This document shows positions 10,676 through 22,600 of a stretch of DNA of 64,000 bases, piece after piece. The translations under genes and the position numbers were made by a program. The notes below the pieces were generated by a model that saw only the letters and a program-made list of their open reading frames with translations, had not been told where the DNA came from and searched no databases. Positions within the stretch are counted from its first letter, which is position 1. The number at the start of each line of letters is the position of its first letter. The stretch is from Ilyonectria destructans (Eukaryota > Ascomycota > Sordariomycetes > Hypocreales > Nectriaceae). The stretch is taken from NCBI GenBank assembly GCA_020740775.1, contig JAHEWK010000005.1, positions 1,426,001 to 1,490,000 of the forward strand. The letters run 5' to 3'.

Positions 10676-11815
10676 CCTGCACGGTCCGCCGTATTGCCTG
10701 GCCGGGAAGGGAAGGGAAAAAAAGGGGGCAGAGATGGTCAAAGTTGCGGATGAACCTTGGATGGAGGGGGATAACCCCGTATTATAAGGGCAAAATGAGT
10801 GGCGGACGATAGACACTTGAAGCTGCAAGGGACACGCACGGTATGCAGATTCATATTGATGAACCTGAGCCCCTTGTGATCCTAATAAATTGCGACTTCA
10901 GCCCCGACTGTTGGTCGAGGTGTCTAAGGACTCCCTTGTGTGGCGGAAGCGGCGTGCAATGTCTTATCCGCCCTGAATGAATGCCAAGAGCCGTCTGGTA
11001 TTTACGACATGTCGGCAAAGGATGGAATAAAAGCCATTGTTGTTCAGATGTTCGAAGTTACGCCACGGGGAACAAATATATACAATCGGAAGGACGTTGT
11101 GGTGGCTTTCGAAAATGGTAAGGGAGAGAGTTCGCGCGCATATATGCAATCTAGCCGCGCTGGAGTTGGCCCCCGGATCATTGTGCAAGCCAACGAAGAA
11201 GAGGTCACAAAGCTCGACCCCTTATTAGTGCCGGATCTTGTCGGTCGGACTAACCTAACATCCAATTTCCCCACAAAATAGACATAGAAAGCGCACCCTT
11301 TGGCTCATGTCTAGAGCGTGTTGTGAAGGGAGATACCGGGGACTGACTGCCTTTCTACTATGGGCAGCCTACTGTGGAAAAGCCCTGAAGGAGCCCAGTA
11401 TCAGGGGGTCAGGGGGAGGGTTATAAGGGTAATATGGCGCGAGGTGTAGACATTGCTGCGAAAAGAGGTCTAGTGAAGCCTCTTATTTTCTCGATATCCC
11501 CTCGTTCTACGCTGGTTTACAGTAATCGGGTCAAGAAGATCAGCCCGTTCGTTGGTTATCTAGCCAGGCCCCCGCCTGAGGCAACGGCTACCTTAAACCG
11601 GCTGCTGGCTGGACATGGGAGCCGTGCTGGAAATAATCAGACAGTCCAATATCTGCAAGGCCGACTGAGACATAAAGTCGAGACACGTCATCAATATCCT
11701 CATGTCATGTCACTCATAAAGATCATAAAAAGACTGCGTTTGTGATACCAGAACTCCGATATTTATACTCCGTAGTGACTCTTGTGATACACCCGAAGCC
11801 CTGAACTGACCCAGA
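10676..11815. other. Intergenic region between the O-acetyltransferase and rei1
   Basis: It contains the promoter of the O-acetyltransferase (10.7-10.9 kb; a TATA-like CCGTATTATAAGG at about 10.78 kb on the plus strand is only suggestive) and the 3' flank of rei1. Open frames at 10940-11281 (no ATG start) and 11434-11745 have no recognisable motif, and I do not call them genes. Confidence 0.5.
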
Positions 11816-13516
11816 CTAACCTCCACCCTGCTCGCGGTAGTAGTAGTTCTCGTGGTTGTTCAACTTCTTGCCATATTTGTAGTCGTTTGTCTTCCTGTTG
11901 AACGTTTCCAAATTGCGACCCCGCACCTCGGCCTTGCGCAAATCCTTCCTCTGCTGTTGGGAAGCGCCAGCCAGGCCAGCCACGTTTCGAGGCACCATCT
12001 GCCGTGCGCTGTTGGCTTTGACCAGCCGACCATTGCCACTATCGTCCGCTGCCTCAGAGTGCCCATTCTCTTGAATGGCTAACTGCTCAGCCCGTTCATC
12101 CGCGGACGGGTGGCTGTGCAGGTTTTGGCGGAAGTACTTGTTCAGGGAACGGTGTCCCACTGACTTTCCGGTGGGGAGATGCAGCTCATACTCATCATAA
12201 AAGACTGCATGCGTGTGCTTGTGGGCGTGAGAATGCCACCCATCAGCCTGGTGACGATGTCGTGGATCGTTGTTTGTGTGGTGGGGGTGCTTGTCAAGTC
12301 TCTCAAACTGGTGGATGTGGCCCTCTGCAGGCACAGCTGTGAGATCAGCAGAGTCCAGAGAGGAGGCTGAGCTGTCAGTCTCCCAGCCGTCGCCTTCGGC
12401 ACCGCCCACAATTTCCTCTCCATCATCACCTGTAACTTTGCGTGCTCGGCGAGCCTCAAGTTTGGCTCCTCCACTAGGCTCGTCGGCTACCGAGCCATCA
12501 TCAGTTGACCCCTCGCCATCCGAGTAGGTGCTTCTGAAGTCGTAAAAGTCGCCAATCTCAAGCTGCTCCTGTTCCGTGCTGAAGGGAATCTTGCAGTGAC
12601 CCTTGTCACGCATGTGTGTCTGAATGCCGAAGACGGTAGACTTGATCTTATCGCAGTACAAGCACTGGTGGGCCTCACGGATCTTGTCTTGCAGTTGTTG
12701 AAGCAGACCATCGAAGTCGACCAAGTACTTCTTCTCGGGAATGAACATTCCGTGGAACCGCTCCATGTGATGGGCGTTGAGGGGCACGGTGGGGGAGGAG
12801 TAGTTGCAGAAAAGGCACGACTCCAGGGTCCAGGTTGGCTCCTGGGCAGTCTGAACTGGGGTCGCTGAGTTGGAACCGCGCGCCTCAGCTGTGTCGACTT
12901 GATCAGGGGTGTCGGTGGATGGATGCGGGTTGGAGGGTCTCTCAACGGGGGATGGCCTCTGCTCGGAAACGCTGGCCTTTTGGAGGCCCTCCACGACGTG
13001 GTTGAACTCTTCTTCGGCGTCAGAGTCAACTTCTTCCTGGTTAACGGCCAGGGGCTCGCCGAGCGAGAATGTTGAGCTGACAACTGAGGTAGCCTCGTCG
13101 TCGGCTCTCTTGGGGACAGGCTCCCCACTCGCGGCCTGCTTCAACTTGTGTTTCTGACTGGACAAATGGTTCTGGAACGCGTTTTCGCTGAAGTACGTCT
13201 TTTCGCAAATGTCGCATACGCGTTCGAAGTAGGCCTTGTCGGCTTCGGCAGTTGATACTGCACGGGCCTGGAGGACCTTGTCTGTGAAGACATCGGCGCC
13301 GATGGGGGGTAAGGAGGCAACTCGACGCTTCAGGTTATATCGACTTGAGGACATGGTTAGCCCTGGATTTTGGAGTTGGATGCGCAACAGTACTCACTGC
13401 CAGTCACTCTTCATGTGGCTCTTTTGCAAGTCGATGTTGCGATAGGCGACCTGGCAAGTGTTGCAGGTGTAGGGGTGGGAGGCGGAGGTGGCCGCGGCGG
13501 CCTGCGTGGTCGCCAT
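11816..13516 (-). CDS. rei1: Rei1-type cytoplasmic pre-60S zinc-finger factor
   Basis: 548 aa protein of late 60S ribosomal subunit maturation. Rei1 acts in the cytoplasm, helps recycle Arx1 and probes the polypeptide exit tunnel. Two exons, 13398-13516 and 11816-13343, are joined across a 54 bp intron (GTGAGT...CTCAAG), which restores the family string SDWHRYNLKRRVA. Zinc fingers in order: C18/C21 with LQKSHMKSDWH; C83/C86 (CDICEKTY with HLSSQKH); C216/C219 (CLFCNY); C267/C270 (CLYCDK). Between the second and third fingers lies an acidic, low-complexity linker, and a His-rich stretch follows the acidic segment near residue 390. The C-terminal basic segment (MVPRNVAGLAGASQQQRKDL...) matches the conserved tail. 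The family match is strong. Confidence 0.96.
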
Positions 13517-14099
13517 GGTGAGACGCCAGCAAGAAGGAACCACGGGTTCCGAAATGCGATGTGAAATACTTGGGAGGGAAGAAACGACGCAAGGCCGCAA
13601 AGATATTGAATTTGATCTTGAAGATCTGTGTGAGGGGGAAATATGGGATCAAGATCCGGCAGTGGGAAATTCAGCGATGGGTTGGTGGGTTTGGGCGGGC
13701 TTTGGCGGGGCTACACTGATAACGTCACACAACAACCGCATCGCAGGCGATAAATAAAGACTTTTCCTGCGCGACCCCTCCAGCCCCGCTCGCTGGAAGG
13801 ACCCACCCGTCGCATGCTGACTCATGGTTCTTGCTCCGGTGGTCCCGAGTGCTGAGGCTACCCGAATGAGCCTAAGCTGTTGCTGCTTTATCCTTAGCGC
13901 AAGAGTGATCTGGAGGGTGAGTAAGGTGATTAGAGCCTCGAGGACGTAAACGTTGAAGCTGCCCCGAATCTAGTATTGCGATGGCAGCATACTGCACCAA
14001 CCCTGACTGCCCAACGCCAAATAGTGTCCAACACGGCGCGGACACTTCAAAATGAGCCGGCTCAGCCCAAGTCCCTGACCTTCTCCAAAAGGCCGAAAC

Positions 14100-14493
14100 A
14101 TGCAAAGCGTCCGTCATTACGCGACGACTCACAAAATGGATGTGTCCAAGGTCCCTGGTCCACCAAGGTGGACTTTACAAGATGATAACGTACTCAGAGA
14201 GCTTTTCGAGTCTGGGGTTCCTCGAACTGAATATCATACACGTTTTTTTTTTTTTTTTGGAGACAATCGGCCCAGGGTGCACCCGTGGCGCGATTATAGA
14301 GAGAACTCAGCGGCTGGGACTGCTTGCAAAGAAGTTCTGGTCTGATGCAGAGTTGCAAAACGTCCGAGACCATCGCCATCTCAAACTCAAGGATTTTTGC
14401 GCTCAATTTTGGGGAAAATTCGGACACGATCGGACGTACAACACACTCAAAGAACAGCGACGCAAGCTGAACTTGGCTCACCAGGACGATTGA
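14100..14493 (+). pseudogene. Small SANT/Myb-like gene interrupted at a T16 tract
   Basis: Two halves lie in different frames. From the ATG at 14100 the first half reads through PPRWTLQDDNVLRELFESGV, a SANT-like first helix pattern. The second half (from about 14259, stop ending at 14493) reads IGPGCTRGAIIERTQRLGL and then a second SANT-like repeat, KKFWSDAELQNVRDHRHL..., ending in KEQRRKL. A run of 16 T (14243-14258) separates them. Either one T too many breaks the gene, or a 46 bp intron (14217-14262, GTTCCT...GGAG) removes the run; the pyrimidine tract would fit an acceptor, but the GVPRTE residues before it look coding. Predicted length is about 115-130 aa, and a DNA-binding role is inferred from the pattern only. 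Confidence 0.45.
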
Positions 14494-15071
14494 CCTCTCG
14501 GAGCTCAGCCCAGTTCTCACTCGCAGGACATACTCTCTACTTCGCACGCTACGCTTTCAGAATATTAGGGCAATTCCGTCTGAAGTTGGAGACGCAGTCA
14601 ACAACACCTTCGAACTGCTCGTTGAAGGACCTTCATCAAAGTGAGCGGCATTGATCGATATGATACCAGAACTCAAAATGGCCATGCTAGGTTGACATCC
14701 CCTTCCGAGCTACCTCTCCCTTTGTTATTCTCCCAATGTAGTCCTAATAGCACCTCGCATCGATCATGTGCGCCCGGTCATAGCGGCAAAGCCAGGCACA
14801 GCCAGGCCCAGAGGGCATAAATCGTTTCTAGCTTGCGATGAAACGATGATACTCGCAGAAGGATGCATCACAACCCACGGCACGTGTACGGAAGGAGGCA
14901 GGTATCCAAATAGCTATCAGTTGTAGTCTAAGGTATAGCCCACCTATAATCAATCCAAGTCTATTCTCCAAATGCGCACACTCTTCTTCGGGTCACCGAA
15001 TTGCTTCGGCAGCCACCACTTCTTACGCACGATCCAAGTCAAGCCTCGGGTGCCTCCTCTATCTCGCGCAA
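14494..15071. other. Intergenic, nothing recognised
   Basis: This is the downstream flank of the small SANT-like gene and the 3' flank of the adenylosuccinate synthetase gene. No supported ORF, RNA gene or repeat was seen. Confidence 0.4.
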
Positions 15072-18000
15072 TCAGGCGCGCTGGACCATGGCCTCACGGT
15101 CAGGACCAGTGCCGATGTACTTGATCTGCTTAAGTTTAGCAATTGCGCTGCAGGTCAGTATGCCCGCCCACCTACCTTGACTCCGACAAACTTCTCAATG
15201 TACTGCTGGTGGTTAGCGCCACTGTTCGTTATGCTAGCCCAGGTAAATATGCTCACCTCAACGTAATCGCGGGCCGCCTTGGGGAGATCATAGTAGGTCC
15301 TCGCGTTGGTGGTCGGCCTTTGCCAGCCTGGCATCTCGTGGTAAACCACCTCAGCTCGGTTGAGGATGTCAAGATCCGCAGGATAAGAGTCCAGTTCCTG
15401 TCCAAACGGTTAGCGTCTCCACAATCTATCATGATCTCGTTGGCATCACTAACCTCTCCGTCGATCTTGTAAGCGATGGCGATCTTAATCGTTTCGAAAG
15501 TATCCAAAACGTCGAGCTGCAGAGTGTTAGAGCGTTTGAAACGTGTCACAAGCATGCCATGGGCACCGTCTACCTTCGTGAGATTCAGGCTTGTATAAAA
15601 ATTTATCGAGTTGCTATACTTGATAACAACAAGGTCTGTGTGTGCTTGTTAGTTGTATTCCCTACTACTCAAGGTTTTGAGGTTGTGCGTACCGAGCCTG
15701 AGAACTGTCAGCAAGTTTTACTAGCAGTAACGAGCCATGATGAAAACTCACCATCCACATCGGCGTCTGCGGCCAGTCGACGTTCCCTAAGTCTTGTCAG
15801 CAGCAGAAGCTCGAAACCTCCAGGGCGCTTGTGGCCTCACCCATTCGCGTCCAATCTCCTGGAGCTTGGTGCCGATCCTGTTGTCATTCAGCTTCAGAGT
15901 GGCTTCAACATAGTAATTAAGACGCACTCTTCGGTATCTTCGGTCTTGAAGGCCCCCGCCCCGACACGGGTGGTATCTGTTGCTAGTCAGCGGTGAATCA
16001 CGGCCTTGGAGCAATCGCGACATACAAGCCTTAACCACTCCAATCGTCTCTGTGATGTTCTTTGGGTTCAGTGTGAGTCCACCAATAATACCAGCAAGCG
16101 TAGTACTTGAGGAAGTGACGAACTGTAGTTAATCATGAGTACTAGTGCAAACTGAAAGACCAAGTTGACGGAAACTTACTGGGTAAGAGCCATAATCAAC
16201 ATCTAGCATCAGTGCCTATTCAATTGTGAACAAGCACAAGCGCCAGGGCCCAGAACCCCTTTCCTTCACAGGAGACTTGACTGATACCTATCTCCCGGCA
16301 TCGCACGTGGCGTAGAGGTTTGACATGAAAATGAAGCCCCGGGATCATCTTAAAACAGGCTTTCTGAGCACAGTTTGGCTTCAACCTCGAGACGTCGCAA
16401 CTGGGTCTGCTCCGAGATGATTCCAGGGCGCCATCCTCACATAAAATTGTCGTCAACTCCACTGACCACGCTCGATAGCCAACAAGTAGATGAGTAGAAG
16501 CCAAATCTCCGTGTGGCTCCCGAATCCTGCCGAGGCGGGAATATAATACACAGCTTGTTATAGCAAAGACCACGTATTGGGTGTACCAACGAAGTGATTG
16601 CTTAGACAAGTACTGTGTTCCGCCCCGAGCTAAGAATCCTTGCCGGACTAGGAAAGAGGACTGTGGGACCACGGGCACGGTGCTCGTTCCGCCAATAAGT
16701 CAGTACTATTTATGTAGTCAAAGGATGAGAACCTTACGTTTGCGCCTTCGATCACGATTTTCGTGTTGCTCTGCTGTGCGGATCTCATGAAGGACACGCC
16801 GTCCACGACATACTTCTTCAGCGTCTCCCTGTACTCGTCGAAACGAGCAAGCTCAGCCTGGATGTCGTATTCGAACAGTTCTCCGAAGCGCTTTTGATAG
16901 CCATCGGCTAAGCGCCGAACCTGTAGGGTTTAGCGTCTGTCTCACCCGTTCCTTGTACGTCTTAATACAAACCTTCTGCTCGAAAAGGTCACGGTGGAAG
17001 ACGTCAGTCAATTTGATGCCAGTTCGCTAGTAAAGTTAGCGCACAGTCCGCTCCCTTGTCATGCCTATCTCTTACCGCTCTGCTTGTCTGATAGCAGGGA
17101 CCAATGCCTATAGCAGACGTTAGACCTCGTTGCTTAAATAGCGTCGCTTGCACGATGATGACGGAGATTCTCTCCGCTATTGAGATTTGGGAATGCTTGC
17201 AATGTGGTGACAGAAGCAGAAAAGGATGATCCGGCACGAAGTCCTGGGGGTAGCGTACCGCGTCTTGTTGTTCCGATAGCTGCGTCTGGGGTAGACGTTA
17301 GCTGCTGTTCCTCAACGACAATGTCGGACACTATGGGACGAACCTCCAAGTTCCCTCTCCTCGAGACCATCCACTGCTATGTGCAGGTCCAAGAGGACAT
17401 TAACCCTGTCAGAAACAAGGATCCGATCATGTACCGCGATCAGGCCCTAAGTTGCGTTGAGTTACCATGGGCCGTTGCGCGTTGCGAGTATCGATTGGGT
17501 TTGTTGACTTACCTTCTCCTCGAGGTTGGCGAGCTCGCTGAAGAAACTTGGGCTAGAGGACAGAGTTAGTCTTCTTGGCATGTTCGGTTGAGGGGCGCGA
17601 GCCAGGCGAGACATCAACAAGATGCCGATGTTTTAGTCGAGTTAGGGGTGGAGGATTATATGAAGACTAACACGTGGAAGACTACGCCCGAACCGATGAA
17701 GTTCATGCTATGGTACTTGTCAGCCTCGCCGTTGCCAGCTTAAACGATCATCATCCTTGACAAACCATTTTGGGTTGATCAGCCCAGAGGGCAAGAGGTG
17801 AAAGCTGCCTCTATGTTAGCAACCACCTAGTCCTTCTACGTGTGCTGGTTCTCACCTATACGAAACTCCGTTTACCCTTTGCACCTATTAGCAACACATA
17901 TATATTGATCGATAGAGAGCGTTCGACTAACCGCACTACATGTCCGGCGTTGTTTCCACCCTTGACGTTAATTAGCAGGTATTTCAGCGCAAACTTGTCG

Positions 18001-18325
18001 TTTGGGGATGTTTTAGGGATCGGTGGAAGCCGTTAGTCGACCGGATTCTGCCTGCGTTGTGCTTACCGCGGCTCGGGCACAGAGTTGCGCCTCCTGGCAC
18101 TGTCCATCAACCAACTTGCCCTTCTGAGTACGCAGTATCGTTAGTGCCCGGGTGTCATCGGCTGTGTTGGGTTCTCCCCAAGTACTCACGCCTTCGTCGC
18201 CTGTGGAAGTCCTGGTCAGTATGATGAGATCGAACCGATATCGGCTGGGAGCGGAGGAAGGACATATTCCAGGCAAGGGAGAGAAACATACCCCATTGGG
18301 CCCCAAGAACGACAGTGATAGTCAT
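15072..18325 (-). CDS. ade12: Adenylosuccinate synthetase, 24 exons
   Basis: Catalyses IMP + Asp + GTP to adenylosuccinate, the first committed step to AMP. Twenty-four exons join in frame to 1272 nt (423 aa, the usual family length). Exons in order (high to low): 18292-18325, 18190-18200, 18067-18123, 17932-17960, 17856-17876, 17766-17804, 17672-17707, 17513-17552, 17344-17446, 17259-17285, 17076-17107, 16973-17026, 16738-16920, 16180-16215, 16026-16122, 15928-15976, 15841-15877, 15752-15786, 15693-15697, 15574-15635, 15454-15516, 15257-15397, 15176-15202, 15072-15125. All introns are GT-AG. Family motifs: [94 protein letters not shown]. It differs from the common pattern in [13 protein letters not shown] and in GPCYQTSRA. 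The upstream region is shared, divergently, with the HECT ligase gene. Confidence 0.95.
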
Positions 18326-19672
18326 GTTGCGCAGGATCAAGTTTAGCTGTCGTGGGTGCCGTCGTTGTGATTGCAGGGAAGAAAAAAGATACGATCCGGG
18401 CAAAGTGACAAAGTTTTAAAGGCGCGCGCGGCTGCTTCAAAGGTGGGGTGAAGCCGCGTGATTTAGCGGGGTACTTGCACTCAACAAATCCCCCGGTTAG
18501 TCACACGCACGCCTTTGAGTTCGTAGGCAACCTAAGATGTCGAGACTCTACACGCATTTTGCAGTGCCCAACCTGGCTAGACTAACACACATGGCAATTA
18601 ATTTGAGGGATGCTTAATGTTGCTGATATTCCTGCTATGAAGGAGGAGTACGGCACGCTGTTAGTTGTAAGACCGAAAAGCCCAGTTCTGCAGGTAGTAG
18701 AGAGCTACTACTTTGAAGGCTGGTTTCTACACTAATTACTAATTGTATCGAATTAATATGTTATAATGACGGATCATCGGAGAATGCCAAGCTGGGTGAA
18801 GATTTAGAGTACTGTAATGCAAGCCAGCTTCCTTCCACTTGGTAGGCCTCGCAGCTACTAATAAGCTTCAAGCCGACAATGGCAGAGTGTCCGAGATCGC
18901 TCCCAACGAGTCACCCCACCCATTGCGCAGCGCACCATGATGAGCGAGCACGGTTCAAAGTGTTAAAACAGTCAACCGTTACTCGATGCAGAAAAACGAC
19001 ATCCCTTGGCGCGGCGCGACTCTCTTTACCAGCCAGCAACATCGCCATCTCCCCGATAAGTTACTACCTACGTAGCATTGCCGTTTTAAGGTTCCAGCAT
19101 CGCCCGACCTCCAATCGAGGCCCTAGATTCCCTGCTGACTGACGAAAGCCTGAGCCAAAGCGGCGCTGCTAGTTGGTAGGTAGGGAAAGAGCCAGGGCCG
19201 GGGTTGAGTTGACCCGGGCCGGGGCTTTTGATTGGGCAAGGCTTCGTTGACTCGCCTCCGCCACGCTCCCAGCCTAATCAAGAGGCGATTGATTGCCTGT
19301 GGCCCCAAGCCTCTGCACGGCCCCACGGTCCAGGCTCCACGCGCGCTCCTCTTTGCGGACCCCCGGCCAGCAGCTTGTCGTCACGTCCTCGACCGATGAC
19401 TTGCGTTGCGTTGTCGATGACATCGCCGCACTCTCGCTCCTAACATCCACTACCACGTCGCCGGGCCTCGATCCCAACAACACGCTACAGAGCCCGTCGC
19501 CTGGGATCTCGATGAAGTTGCCCATTGAACGGACGGAATGATTCCCTGACAGGGCCCTGATCATCCACCTCGAGTCCTCCAGCACCACCCTGCCGCCGAC
19601 TTCCATCCTCCCATTCCCTCTCATATCGCATCTGGCCTCTGGCTTGGCCGCGCAAACCCAGCTTTCCATGAC
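18326..19672. other. Divergent promoter region, ade12 / HECT ligase
   Basis: 1.35 kb between two divergently transcribed genes. The ade12 side is marked by a GCGCGCG stretch at about 18421-18428. The part before 19673 is CT-rich, as is typical of fungal 5' leaders. Short ORFs here have no family support. Confidence 0.5.
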
Positions 19673-22600
19673 ATGACTCCCAAGACTATCCGCGCGCCAG
19701 TTGGCCCCCTGGAGACGTCAAGCGACCTGGATCTCCTCGCTGGGCTGTGGCAGGAGGCCCCTTTCGCTCGACTACCTCCCGACGCGCCTACCGAGCTTGA
19801 TGCCTATGTCCAGGATATCGAAAACCCAAGCCGAGTCTACGCCATCCACCGAGCCAGCCGCCGAAACGATTTCCAACTACTGGTTGAGAGGTATGTGCGA
19901 CAGAGTGTCCATTACATGGCTTGAATGCTGACCTCATCATCTTAGGTACATTGCCCAGCTGCGAATTGGCTGTGGTCAGCCCAACTGCACGACGCCGACA
20001 TGTTTCACTTCTCGAAGACGCTTGGCAGGCAGAGCACCGATCCGACGATACAATACCACGAGCGCCAGGACCCTGGCGGTATATTTGGCGAGCCAAGATA
20101 ACCCCGAGGATGGATTATGTCCGAACCTTGGCAAGCAGAAGGAGTTGCCTGCTGCACCCAACAACCTGATATTCTCTGCCCGACCTTCTTCACCATCTCA
20201 CCCGGAATTCAAGAAGGTTAACTTCAAGTCATCACCCGCCCGACGGAGGGACAGTGGCGCCGATGATGAACGACAACGCCATCCGACGACCTCCGAACAA
20301 ACAGCAGGACAAAAAACACCAGACTCTCCAACAACTGTGACCTCGAAAGACTCGGGTTATGGTTCCCAGCGATCGTTGCAGCTTGATGACACCCTCCCGG
20401 GCTCCTACGCTCGTGTGGTTGAGGGACCTACCAACAAAGATCACCGCTCATTTGCTGCCAATCTGTTCGACACTGTAGCCTTCAAAATGCTAGAGTGGCT
20501 AACGCCACGAGGCATTGAAGCCATGTCGCAACAAATGTCGGAAATCCATAGTAACGACCAACAAGGGATGTCTCTGCAATCTGATCTCGATCAGAAACTC
20601 GCCATCAACTCAAGCCAGCTTCAGGCCTCCCTGGAATCTCGAACGCCACAGTCCGACTCGCAAGCAAGCGCTCGGGAAGCCGACGCTAAAGTGAAGCGGC
20701 CACAAAGCCACGTCGAAGGTGCCACAGAAGAAAACTCACAGTCTGAGACATCCAATGCCAATAAACCAAAGTCCCGACGCTGCTCGTTACCAAAGACACG
20801 AACACCTTCGACATCAAAACCAAGGAGGGCAACTTCTTTAGAGCCGTTTCCGCCATCCGCAGGTTCAGATGATGCAAAATCGACTATCCTATCTCCTCGA
20901 TTCAATAGCTTTCATGAAAAGCCCACACGACAGAAGACCGCCCCTACCGTAACTGGACGAGGGATCCCTGAGATGCCAATTAAACCAGCTTTCTTTGAAA
21001 ATGTTCCATCCCCAACGCCACAACCCGTTCAAAAGCTGAAGTTAGTTCCGGTCCTACCGGAGGACCCTTGCGAAAGGGACGTCCCTGAAATGCGAACTGC
21101 AACTCCGCCGAGACAGCTGTTGACTGGACCGCACCCTCGAGAAGAGTCAGAGAAACGAAAGGTCGAAATCCCAGCCTCTTGGTTACACAACGCATTACCG
21201 CAAGCACTCTCACGTCTAGATGTGGACACCGTTGAGTTCATGTGCAACGTGCTCCAGGAAGATGGCACCTGTGAAGACCAACTGGTTGTTCCAGGAGATT
21301 TGGGCGGCTCATATCCCAAAACTCGGAATCCCTCAAAGCCTCTAGCGAGACGGACCTCAAACATCACCAAATCCTCTAAGAAGGAGTGGAAGGAATTCAT
21401 ACAGCAAACGATGTTCAACGTGCTTGGGAATCCACAAGCGACCATCGAGTCATTTTCTCGTGATGGCGAGCCGTTCGATTCCCAAACACTTTGGTACTGT
21501 CTGCATCGCCTAAGTCGTGTGGCTCCAAGTTTGGTGTTTCACAGCTTATGGATTGCTGCTGGACGCCTCTTTGTCCCTCCGCCAGGTCTGCAAACGTCCC
21601 GATCGGCCCAGTCGAAGGGTAACACCCGATCTCAGACTAGACTTACCGACGCCGAGGCAGGGCAGTTCATGTCTATCTGCATGCATGCACTAGTTGCGGC
21701 GACACCAATGGTACCGGATTCAAGGACATTATACGAGATGTCGCGTATTCGTGCCAACGGACTGACTCTGTCTGGCGGTATCTCAGTCGCTCGACAACCT
21801 GCCTCCCGTTGCCTCGACTATGATGACGCCTTCTCGAACGAGGTCGCAGTCAGATTGGCGCGTAGACTGTTCTGCGCTATCACCGCTCGTCGCTGTTTCA
21901 CTGACATGGCAGGTCGTGGTGCCAACGCCGACGATCGGGACTCGGGCGTTGATGTCTTAGGGCCCTTGGTTCATGAACTGGACTTCCTCAGTTCCGGCTC
22001 CGCCCCAGTCCTTGAGTTTGCGCAGTCGGAGCGTCTCCTGCACGAAACTCGGGTCCCCACTGTGCTCATGGACTGGGCTCGTACTATCCTCCTCAACGAA
22101 TGGGATGGACGTTCTGATTTCTCAATGGATGGCTCCTTCGGTGGAGCGTTGTCCTTCATCGAGACAATGCGTGAGTCTATGTTTCCTGCTTGTTTACAAT
22201 TGTGTGTGTGTGTGAGAGAGTGCTAATTAGAGATAATAGACGAGAACAGAAACGTATTACTCTTAGGAGATATCCAGTTTCGAGTAGATTATCTGTCCGA
22301 TCGTCTCGACTCTATTGAGATGCCCGTCGATTGGTTAACCTTTACATCCACGCGATGGAGACGGCACATCCTGGACTACCCTTACATATTCAGCCCGGAA
22401 ACGTTGGTTTCCTTCTTCCGGTCGATCAATTTCGCGAGAATGAGCCGAATGTTTGAAGAGTCCAGCTCGCTCAAGACCCGAATGAGTGCTATTGTTGACC
22501 CTGGGAGTCTAATCACAAATCCCCACCACAAGATGGTGCTGCAAGATTTACTGCAGACAGCATCTTCCAAATATTTGATCCTGGAGATTACCCGACAACA

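Noticed and set aside
10940..11281. 113-codon plus-strand frame
   Set aside because: No ATG start, no family motif, and it lies between two well-supported genes.
7928..13516. Capsule-type or surface-glycan gene cluster around the Cas1p-like enzyme
   Set aside because: Neighbours are a GFA-family protein and Rei1; no glycosyltransferase or transporter is present, so clustering is not supported.
16220..16678. 152-codon frame inside ade12 intron 13
   Set aside because: It has no family resemblance, and the flanking exons join cleanly without it. It remains covered by the intron finding.
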